DNA of 10,075 nt from an uncultured Bacteroidota bacterium (GTDB lineage: Bacteria; Bacteroidota; Bacteroidia; Chitinophagales; Chitinophagaceae): NCBI GenBank assembly GCA_903825095.1, contig CAIJZF010000022.1:1-10075 (forward strand), given 5' to 3'. Within the stretch, counting starts at the first letter, position 1; each line of letters opens with the position of its first letter. Positions 1-5,125 of the stretch are shown piece by piece. The notes under the pieces are model-generated. The model saw nothing but the letters and a program-made list of their open reading frames with translations. It was not told the DNA's origin and searched no databases. Made by a program: the position numbers and the translations under genes.

Positions 1-1045
1 ATTCTTGGTTGAACCATTTTGCTTTTTCATAATCAAACTTAGCGCCCCCTTTATGTACTCTTTCAATATCAAAACTTGCAATTAATTCATCCAAGCTAAA
101 TATTTCTTTATCTGTTCCATCATTCCAACCTAATAGGGCTAAAAAATTTATAAAGGCTTCAGGTAAAAATCCTTTTTCTTTAAAACCAATGGTGGTTTCC
201 TTAGTAATAGGGTCGCTCCAATCCATGGCGAAAACAGGAAAGCCTAAACGCTCTCCATCACGCTTACTTAATTTACCACTTCCTTCTGGTTTTAATATTA
301 AAGGTAAATGCGCCCACTTCGGCATTTTATCTATTCCAAATAAATATTTCCATAATAAGATATGTACTGGTGCACTAGGTAGCCACTCTTCACCTCTAAA
401 AGCATGGGTAATTTTCATTAAGTAATCATCCACTACAACTGCTAAATGATAAGTGGGCATGCCATCTGCTTTTAATAAAACTTTATCATCCACAGTGCTT
501 ACATCAAAACGTACTTCTCCTCTAATCATATCTGTAAAAACCACTTCTTCTTCATTGGGTACTTTAATGCGAATAACATGCGGCGTGCCTTTTTTCAATA
601 ATTCAGACACTTCATTTTCACTTAATGAAATAGAGTTTTTCATTTCCATTCTATGTGCACGACTGTATTGAAAATTAGGAACCTGCTTTCTTTTCTCTTC
701 TAAATCTTCAGGGGTGTCAAAAGCGTAATAAGCAAAACCTTTTTCAATTAAAATTTGTGCATATTGAGTATAAGTAGCTTTTCTTTCACTTTGTCTATAA
801 GGGCCATAAGCACCTCCATGCACGGTGCTTTCGTCTGGAATAAGTCCACACCAGTTCAGGGTGTCTATAATATACTGTTCTGCGCCGGGCACAAAACGAG
901 ATTGATCGGTGTCTTCTATTCTTAAAATAAATTCCCCGCCATGATGCTTTGCAAATAAGTAATTAAATAAAACCGTTCTCACGCCGCCCAAGTGGAGGCC
1001 TCCAGTGGGGGAGGGCGCAAACCTTACTCTAACCTTTGAATCCAT
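1..1045 (-). CDS. gltX: Glutamyl-tRNA synthetase, N-terminal part (cut by window edge)
   Basis: Class I aminoacyl-tRNA synthetase that charges tRNA-Glu with glutamate in the cytoplasm. I translated the minus strand from the ATG at 1045; the frame stays open to base 1, giving 348 codons of a family usually near 500 residues, so the C-terminal anticodon-binding part lies outside the window. Seen directly: the N-terminal FAPSPTGGLHLGG block (residues 9-21), which is the HIGH-type ATP site as HLGG; RIEDTDQSR, typical of Glx-tRNA synthetases, shortly after; the stretch HAFRGEEWLPSAP in the Rossmann domain; and KLSKR at residues 258-262, the KMSKS-type loop. No frameshift or missing catalytic motif is visible. 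It is transcribed divergently from the deacetylase gene, and a Bacteroidota -7 element lies 17 bp upstream of the ATG. Identification is secure; bacterial GlnRS is less likely because the FAPSPTG-LHLGG spacing and RIEDTD block match GluRS. Confidence 0.96.
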   Translation of the reverse strand, partial: MDSKVRVRFAPSPTGGLHLGGVRTVLFNYLFAKHHGGEFILRIEDTDQSRFVPGAEQYIIDTLNWCGLIPDESTVHGGAYGPYRQSERKATYTQYAQILIEKGFAYYAFDTPEDLEEKRKQVPNFQYSRAHRMEMKNSISLSENEVSELLKKGTPHVIRIKVPNEEEVVFTDMIRGEVRFDVSTVDDKVLLKADGMPTYHLAVVVDDYLMKITHAFRGEEWLPSAPVHILLWKYLFGIDKMPKWAHLPLILKPEGSGKLSKRDGERLGFPVFAMDWSDPITKETTIGFKEKGFLPEAFINFLALLGWNDGTDKEIFSLDELIASFDIERVHKGGAKFDYEKAKWFNQE

Positions 1046-1062
1046 GCTCTTTTTTATTTATA

Positions 1063-1070
1063 CAAAGATA
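1063..1070 (-). promoter_or_regulatory. Putative -7 promoter element for gltX
   Basis: Read on the minus strand this is TATCTTTG, a full match to the Bacteroidota TAnnTTTG -7 element. It lies 17 bp before the gltX ATG, leaving room for an AT-rich leader of about a dozen bases. No convincing TTTG -33 element is present at the usual distance. The call rests on motif plus position only. Confidence 0.5.
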
Positions 1071-1096
1071 ATATTCAAATGGGCAAAAGAACTATT

Positions 1097-1104
1097 TATC
1101 TTTG
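1097..1104 (+). promoter_or_regulatory. Putative -7 promoter element abutting the deacetylase start
   Basis: TATCTTTG is a perfect TAnnTTTG match, only 3 bp before the ATG at 1108. If functional, transcription would begin at or next to the start codon, giving a leaderless or nearly leaderless message. No clear -33 TTTG is visible, so the site is supported by motif and position alone. Confidence 0.42.
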
Positions 1105-1107
1105 GGT

Positions 1108-1740
1108 ATGTATTTAGTAAAAACACCTTTTTGGCTGAGGGCCTTTTACCCCTCTTGTACTTGGAAAATGCCAGGTACTGAAAAGGTTATTTATTTAAGT
1201 TTTGATGATGGGCCGCATGTTGAGGCCACCCCTTTTGTTTTAGCGGAATTAAAAAAATACAATGCCAAGGCTAGCTTTTTTTGCATTGGTAAAAATGTAG
1301 CAGCCCATCAAAATTTGTATGCGCAAATAATTCAGGAAGGTCATGCTGTGGGCAACCATACCTACGATCATGTAAATGGATGGAAAACAGATACCAATAA
1401 TTATATAGAAAATATAAAAATGGCGGGAGCCTTGATTCAGTCTAATTTATTTCGTCCACCTTATGGAAGAATAACTCGATCACAGATACATAAAATAAAA
1501 GCAGATAAAACTTTGCCTCAAGAAATAATTATGTGGGATGTTTTAAGTGGAGATTTTGATATAAACTTATCGCCCGAAGCTTGCACTAAAAACGTCATTA
1601 AAAATACAAGCGCAGGATCTATTGTAGTTTTTCATGATAGCGCTAAGGCCTTTGAAAGATTAAAAGTAGCACTGCCTGCTATGCTTGCTCATTTTAGTAA
1701 TTTGGGTTATTCTTTTAAAGCAAAAAAATGGCCAAGGTAG
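1108..1740 (+). CDS. Polysaccharide deacetylase (NodB homology domain) family protein
   Basis: Predicted carbohydrate esterase family 4 type enzyme removing N- or O-acetyl groups from a sugar polymer through a metal-dependent mechanism; the substrate cannot be told from sequence. The 210-residue protein is almost entirely one NodB domain. Seen: SFDDGP (31-36) with the catalytic and metal-binding aspartates 33-34; GNHTYDH (82-88) with metal ligands His84 and His88; RPPYG (116-120); WDVLSGDFD (143-151); and FHDS (175-178) with the late catalytic His176. All family motifs are intact. The N-terminus (MYLVKTPFWLRAFYP) has no signal peptide or clear membrane segment, so the enzyme looks cytoplasmic or non-classically located. 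I chose ATG 1108 because this N-terminal segment resembles other Bacteroidota members as I remember them. The TTG at 1102 is only two codons upstream and lies inside a promoter-like element; ATG 1168 (Met21) would also keep the catalytic core. It stands alone between gltX and tatD. Confidence 0.9.
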   Translation: MYLVKTPFWLRAFYPSCTWKMPGTEKVIYLSFDDGPHVEATPFVLAELKKYNAKASFFCIGKNVAAHQNLYAQIIQEGHAVGNHTYDHVNGWKTDTNNYIENIKMAGALIQSNLFRPPYGRITRSQIHKIKADKTLPQEIIMWDVLSGDFDINLSPEACTKNVIKNTSAGSIVVFHDSAKAFERLKVALPAMLAHFSNLGYSFKAKKWPR

Positions 1741-1762
1741 AAACCCCAGCCGTATAATCCGT

Positions 1763-1842
1763 ACCCTATAAAAAACAAAGTTTGTTGTCTGTACTAATAA
1801 GACCATTGTTGTCTACATAGCTAAAACGACATATTATAGGGT
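1763..1842. repeat. Inverted repeat enclosing a 9-bp direct repeat in the deacetylase-tatD spacer
   Basis: The 163-bp spacer 1741-1903 has no plausible gene. ACCCTATAA (1763-1771) and TTATAGGGT (1834-1842) are perfect 9-bp inverted arms 62 bp apart. Between them TTGTTGTCT occurs twice (1782-1790 and 1806-1814, period 24 bp), and AACAA-AGT-TTGTT (1774-1786) could form a small hairpin. There is no U-tract after the right arm, so it does not look like an intrinsic terminator. It may be an operator, a structured leader for tatD or a decayed sequence; I cannot tell which. Confidence 0.5.
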
Positions 1843-1903
1843 TTATTATGTAATGAGTAAAAAATAGTGTTTTTTTGTAGTCTAAGTAACCCTTTTGAGT
1901 CCT

Positions 1904-2680
1904 ATGAGATTTATTGATACACATGCCCACCTTTATTCATCTCCTTTAAAAGAAAATATTGAGGGGATCATGAAAAATGCGATGGATAATGGCATTGATA
2001 CTATTATTATGCCTGCCATTGATAGTAGTACTTTAGATGCTATGTTAGAAGTAGAAGCAAGCTATCCTAAAAATTGTATGGCCATGATGGGATTGCATCC
2101 TTGTTCTGTGAAAGAAAATGTGAATGATGAATTGGCTATTATAGAAGCACAATTACAAAAAAGAAAATTTATAGCCATTGGAGAGATAGGACTTGATTAT
2201 TATTGGGATAAAACATTTCTGGCTGAGCAAATGATTGCTTTTGAAAAACAAATGGACTGGGCCTTGGATTATAAACTACCTATTGTTATTCATACACGTA
2301 ATGCCATGGGTGAAACCATTGAAGCGGTTAAGCCTTTTGCTAAAAAAGGATTGCGTGGAATTTTTCATTGCTTTAGTGGAAGTAGGGAATCGGCTGAACA
2401 AATAATTGCCATGGGTTTTCATTTAGGTTTAGGTGGTGTGCTTACTTATAAAAATGCAGGAGTGGCAGAAGCCATTAAAGATATTCCTATGCAGTGGCTG
2501 GTCTTAGAAACAGACGCCCCTTATTTATCACCTGTTCCTTATCGTGGAAAAACAAATGAGCCATCTTATATGATACAAGTGGCCATGAAATTAGCAGAGA
2601 TTAAAAATATACCACTGCATGAAGTAGCGGAGATAACAACAAGCAATGCGGAAAAGCTATTTGGATTAGCTAATTCCTAA
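1904..2680 (+). CDS. tatD: TatD family metal-dependent hydrolase (DNase-type)
   Basis: TatD-family TIM-barrel metallohydrolase of the amidohydrolase superfamily; characterised members are cytoplasmic 3'-5' exonucleases or DNases linked to DNA repair or quality control, but the family includes paralogues (YcfH, YjjV) with less clear roles, so the exact substrate is inference. The 258-residue length is normal. Expected metal ligands are visible: HAH at residues 7-9 (His7, His9), Glu94 in GEIGLDYY, His130 in VIHTRNA, His155 in IFHCFSGS, and Asp204 in LETDAPYLSP. The start is ATG 1904 (MRFIDTHAHLYS), placing the first barrel strand at the very N-terminus as in the family. The upstream TTG at 1895 adds three unconserved residues and is unlikely. 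No strong Shine-Dalgarno is seen. The gene follows the deacetylase by 163 bp and ends 36 bp before the tRNA gene, so it is probably its own transcription unit. Confidence 0.93.
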   Translation: MRFIDTHAHLYSSPLKENIEGIMKNAMDNGIDTIIMPAIDSSTLDAMLEVEASYPKNCMAMMGLHPCSVKENVNDELAIIEAQLQKRKFIAIGEIGLDYYWDKTFLAEQMIAFEKQMDWALDYKLPIVIHTRNAMGETIEAVKPFAKKGLRGIFHCFSGSRESAEQIIAMGFHLGLGGVLTYKNAGVAEAIKDIPMQWLVLETDAPYLSPVPYRGKTNEPSYMIQVAMKLAEIKNIPLHEVAEITTSNAEKLFGLANS

Positions 2681-2698
2681 AACACCAATTATTTATTT

Positions 2699-2706
2699 TA
2701 CATTTG
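2699..2706 (+). promoter_or_regulatory. Putative -7 promoter element for tRNA-Ser
   Basis: TACATTTG matches TAnnTTTG exactly and ends 10 bp before the first base of the mature tRNA, so transcription would begin a few bases upstream of the acceptor stem. It shows that the tRNA is probably transcribed independently of tatD. No strong -33 element is seen. Confidence 0.55.
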
Positions 2707-2716
2707 CAGTCCTAAT

Positions 2717-2801
2717 AGAGAGGTGTCCGAGTGGTTTAAGGAGCACGCTTGGAAAGCGTGTATACGGCAACGTATCGGGGGTTCGAATCCCTTCCTCTCT
2801 G
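2717..2801 (+). tRNA. tRNA-Ser, anticodon GGA
   Basis: A class II tRNA of about 85 nt that folds completely by eye. Acceptor stem AGAGAGG (2717-2723) pairs with CCTCTCT (2794-2800), followed by discriminator G2801, as expected for serine. The anticodon stem CACGC (2744-2748) pairs with GCGTG (2756-2760) around loop TTGGAAA, with anticodon GGA at 2751-2753 reading UCC and UCU. The long variable arm that marks Ser tRNAs is ATACG-GCAA-CGTAT (2762-2775). The T loop is TTCGAAT (2782-2788), and the T stem (2777-2781 with 2789-2793) ends in two G-U pairs. The 3' CCA is not encoded and must be added enzymatically. It has its own promoter-like element upstream and an intrinsic terminator immediately downstream. 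Confidence 0.97.
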
Positions 2802-2803
2802 CA

Positions 2804-2833
2804 AAGCCTGTCAAGAAACTGATAGGCTTTTTT
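2804..2833 (+). terminator. Intrinsic terminator after tRNA-Ser, shared with the convergent operon
   Basis: AAGCCTGTC (2804-2812) pairs with GATAGGCTT (2821-2829) around an 8-base loop, with one G-U pair, and runs into a six-T tract (2828-2833). It begins two bases past the tRNA discriminator. On the minus strand the same hairpin follows the DUF983 stop codon, which lies inside the T tract, so it could also stop the convergent operon. The minus-strand U-tract is only CTTTG, so termination in that direction would be weaker. Confidence 0.85.
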
Positions 2834-3275
2834 AATGCTCTTTTCTGTTATGATCCATGCGCTCATTGTATTCCAAAGGTTCGTTTTTCCAGTTCTTATT
2901 GTAAGAAACAAACCAGCCCAACCAAATAGACCTTGATAAACGCATGAGTATGGGTTGTATAAAAAGAAGTGTTGTAATGGCAGTACCCATCCAATAAAAA
3001 ATTCTGTTATCATCTAAATCAAATGTCATACCTATTAAAACTTTCCATGCTACAAATGTTGAAACAAAATAAGCAACAGTCAATGCATAACTCACATAAC
3101 CCGTACCATAATAAAAACCTACTTCAATTTCAGTGGGTTGTCCGCAAACAGGACAGTGATCATGCATTTTTGTGATATTGGATAAATCGTACGGGTTGCT
3201 ACTCGTGAACAACTTACCTTCTCTACATCTTGGACATTTATTGGTGATGGTGCTGTATAGGTAGGTATTTTTCAT
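2832..3275 (-). CDS. DUF983 family zinc-ribbon membrane protein
   Basis: This 147-residue protein belongs by appearance to the DUF983 family, which has no established function. The N-terminal part carries two Cys pairs, CPRC (14-17) and CPVC (41-44), spaced as a zinc ribbon, followed by the family-like GFYYGTGYVSYA segment (53-64). Two hydrophobic stretches at about 62-82 and 92-112 should be membrane helices. A polar, His/Asn/Lys-rich tail follows. The start at 3275 places the first Cys pair at residue 14, as usual for the family. It is the last gene of the gldJ-ispF-murF run, 19 bp after the murF stop, but a TATCTTTG element lies 4 bp before its ATG and may give it its own transcript. The stop codon lies in the T tract of the tRNA terminator. 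Family assignment is good; role is unknown. Confidence 0.85.
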   Translation of the reverse strand: MKNTYLYSTITNKCPRCREGKLFTSSNPYDLSNITKMHDHCPVCGQPTEIEVGFYYGTGYVSYALTVAYFVSTFVAWKVLIGMTFDLDDNRIFYWMGTAITTLLFIQPILMRLSRSIWLGWFVSYNKNWKNEPLEYNERMDHNRKEH

Positions 3276-3279
3276 GGCG

Positions 3280-3287
3280 CAAAGATA
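3280..3287 (-). promoter_or_regulatory. Putative -7 promoter element inside the operon, before DUF983
   Basis: On the minus strand this reads TATCTTTG, identical to the octamers before gltX and the deacetylase. It sits in the 19-bp murF-DUF983 gap with four bases (CGCC) between it and the ATG, so a transcript from it would be essentially leaderless. No convincing -33 element is seen within the end of murF. Confidence 0.4.
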
Positions 3288-3294
3288 CCAAAAA

Positions 3295-4614
3295 TTAAGG
3301 AGCTATCAGTTGCTCCATTTGTATTCCTCTAGAACCTTTAATAAGTAAGGTATAGCCTTTCAATTCTTGTGCTTTCAACCAGGCTTTAGCCTCTGTAACA
3401 GTATCAAAATATAGAAAATTATGAATACATGGTTTAAACTCCAAACCCACTAGTATTACTTGCTTCCAATTTGTTTGTTTCAATTGATCAATTAGCATTT
3501 GATGCTCCATTAAAGTATCAGCGCCTAATTCTCTCATGCCACCCAAGCAAACCATTTTATTTTCCTTATTCATTTTAGCAAAATTCTCTACTGCTAATTT
3601 CATGCTAGAAGGATTTGCATTGTAAGCATCTAAAATTACTTCGTTCTTATTCCAGGTTAATAACTGTGATCGACTATTGCTTGGAATATAATTTTCAATA
3701 GCTGATTTAATTTTATCATTGGGCACTTTAAAGTGATGTCCAATGGCAACAGCAGCAAGTACATTGGGTAAATTATAATTGCCTACTAAATGTGTATGTA
3801 TGGAATCTATTTCAATGCCTTTTTTTAGGTGGACAGTTAGCATACCATTTTGATCTATCGCTTCTCCTTGAATTTGTCCATGCTCTTTTCCATATCCAAT
3901 AATATGTGGGATGTCTTGCGCCATCTTTACTAAGTAGTCAAAATCTTGCATTAAAAATACAGTGCCTTGATGGGCTCTTAAATAATCGAATAATTCTCCT
4001 TTTCCTTTTTTCACTCCTTCTTCAGAACCAAAGCCTTCTAAATGTGCTTTACCACAATTAGTGATCATGCCATGCGTGGGTAAAGTATAACTACAATAAG
4101 ATTCAATTTCTTTTAAATGATTAGCGCCCATTTCAATAATAGCAAATTGCGCGTCTTCTTGTATGCTAAGTAGGGTAAGGGGTACGCCAATATGATTATT
4201 TAAATTTCCTTTGGTCGTATAGATTTTGTAATGACTGCTTAATACTGCAGCCACTAATTCTTTAGTAGTTGTTTTTCCATTACTACCTGTAATAGCTATA
4301 AAGGGAATATTAAATTGTTCGCGGTGAAATTTTGCAAGTGCTTGCAAAGAACTTAAAACATCTTCTACTAATAGTATACGCTTTTGTAATTGTTCACTTG
4401 CATTAACTGGTTCATCCACAATTGCATAAGCGGCGCCTTGTTCTAATGCTTGAAGGGCAAATTCATTTCCATTAAAATTAGGTCCTTTGAGTGCAAAATA
4501 TAAATCGCCTTTTTTTAATTGACGTGTATCGGTTTGTACTTGTGGGTATGATTTATATAATTCATATAAATCTGAAATTGAAATAGGAGAACTTGATGTG
4601 CTAGACTGCTTCAT
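3295..4614 (-). CDS. murF: UDP-N-acetylmuramoyl-tripeptide--D-alanyl-D-alanine ligase
   Basis: Cytoplasmic Mur ligase that uses ATP to add D-Ala-D-Ala to UDP-MurNAc-tripeptide, the last soluble step of peptidoglycan precursor synthesis. The 439 residues match the family length (about 450). Domain order is as expected. The N-terminal uridine-binding domain includes VQTDTRQLKKGDLYFALKGPNFNG. The central ATPase has P-loop GSNGKTTT (110-117), followed by IIEMGANHLKEI and AHLEGFGS. The C-terminal domain has the MurF-typical DAYNANPSSM (from residue 329) and KGSRG (426-430). The YNANP and LKGPNFNG blocks separate it from MurC, MurD and MurE. The first ten residues are Ser/Thr-rich and poorly conserved, so the true start could be slightly different, but ATG 4614 fits, 13 bp after the ispF stop. 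It is very probably cotranscribed with ispF and the GldJ-like gene. Confidence 0.96.
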   Translation of the reverse strand: MKQSSTSSSPISISDLYELYKSYPQVQTDTRQLKKGDLYFALKGPNFNGNEFALQALEQGAAYAIVDEPVNASEQLQKRILLVEDVLSSLQALAKFHREQFNIPFIAITGSNGKTTTKELVAAVLSSHYKIYTTKGNLNNHIGVPLTLLSIQEDAQFAIIEMGANHLKEIESYCSYTLPTHGMITNCGKAHLEGFGSEEGVKKGKGELFDYLRAHQGTVFLMQDFDYLVKMAQDIPHIIGYGKEHGQIQGEAIDQNGMLTVHLKKGIEIDSIHTHLVGNYNLPNVLAAVAIGHHFKVPNDKIKSAIENYIPSNSRSQLLTWNKNEVILDAYNANPSSMKLAVENFAKMNKENKMVCLGGMRELGADTLMEHQMLIDQLKQTNWKQVILVGLEFKPCIHNFLYFDTVTEAKAWLKAQELKGYTLLIKGSRGIQMEQLIAP

Positions 4615-4627
4615 AAGTTTAGCAGGT

Positions 4628-5113
4628 TTAACTATTAACGCCAGTTAATAAACAGGTGGCCATGGCCACTAAACCTTCTTCTCTACCTGTAAAGCCCATT
4701 GTTTCAGTGGTAGTGGCTTTAATAGAAATATCTTTATCTCCAATATGTAATATGCCCGCAATACACTCTTGCATAGCAATTACATAGGGTTTAATTTTCG
4801 GTGCTTCTAAACATAAAGTGGCATCTATGTTTACAATTTGATAACCCTTCGCAGTAATTAAATCGTAAGTTTTTTGAAGTAAAATTTTACTATCAATATT
4901 TTTGTAAGCAGCATCGGTGTCTGGAAAATGTGTGCCAATATCGCCTAAGCTTAAAGCACCTAATAAGGCATCGCAAATAGCATGTAATAAAACATCTGCA
5001 TCGCTATGACCTAATGCGCCTTTCGTATGAGGGATTTTAATACCACCAATCCATAGGTCTCGGCCTTCTACTAATTGATGAAAATCAATGCCTGATCCAA
5101 TGCGTAGTTTCAT
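4628..5113 (-). CDS. ispF: 2-C-methyl-D-erythritol 2,4-cyclodiphosphate synthase
   Basis: Fifth enzyme of the MEP isoprenoid pathway, converting CDP-ME 2-phosphate to ME-cPP with release of CMP; acts as a cytoplasmic homotrimer. The 161-residue length is standard. Metal ligands are in place: Asp10 and His12 in SGIDFH and His44 in GHSDADVLLHAICDALLGA. The HFPDTD loop and the ATTTETMGFTGREEG motif near the C-terminus, which contributes to CDP binding, are intact. The usual second motif residue Tyr or Val before Asp is here Ile, a mild variation. It lies 12 bp after the GldJ-like gene and 13 bp before murF. It supplies precursors for undecaprenyl phosphate, the lipid carrier used after MurF, which makes the pairing sensible though not proof of coregulation. 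ispD is not in the window, so the common ispD-ispF pairing is absent here. Confidence 0.97.
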   Translation of the reverse strand: MKLRIGSGIDFHQLVEGRDLWIGGIKIPHTKGALGHSDADVLLHAICDALLGALSLGDIGTHFPDTDAAYKNIDSKILLQKTYDLITAKGYQIVNIDATLCLEAPKIKPYVIAMQECIAGILHIGDKDISIKATTTETMGFTGREEGLVAMATCLLTGVNS

Positions 5114-5125
5114 CTATGTATTAAT

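Larger units (their letters stand above)
1063..1104. repeat. 9-bp inverted repeat spanning the gltX/deacetylase divergent promoters
   Basis: CAAAGATAA (1063-1071) and TTATCTTTG (1096-1104) are perfect inverted copies separated by 24 bp. Each arm contains a -7-like element facing outward, one toward gltX and one toward the deacetylase gene. The symmetry is therefore most simply explained by two back-to-back promoters, though the arms could also be a shared regulator site. Confidence 0.55.

Noticed and set aside
189..671. Two plus-strand reading frames of 78 and 72 residues
   Set aside because: They lie antisense within gltX, whose minus-strand translation is conserved throughout.
1102..1107. 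TTG at 1102 as start of the deacetylase
   Set aside because: The codon lies within the TATCTTTG promoter-like element and adds only two residues; ATG 1108 is a better start.
1782..1814. Direct repeat TTGTTGTCT as a CRISPR array or attachment site
   Set aside because: Only two 9-bp copies, no further units, no cas or integrase gene nearby.
1763..1842. Inverted repeat as a rho-independent terminator of the deacetylase gene
   Set aside because: The loop is 62 bp, the stem is AT-rich and no U-tract follows the right arm.
1895..1903. TTG at 1895 as start of tatD
   Set aside because: ATG 1904 begins the conserved MRFIDTHAH strand; the extra residues are not expected in the family.
2717..2833. 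tRNA-Ser as an integration site for a mobile element
   Set aside because: No integrase gene, no duplicated tRNA 3' end and the flanks are ordinary chromosomal genes.
2723..2929. 68-residue plus-strand reading frame beginning MSEWFKEHAWKAC
   Set aside because: It is the tRNA-Ser gene and its terminator read as protein, then antisense to DUF983; a common annotation artefact.
2693..3013. 106-residue minus-strand reading frame
   Set aside because: It overlaps DUF983 in another frame and runs antisense through the tRNA and terminator; no family resemblance.
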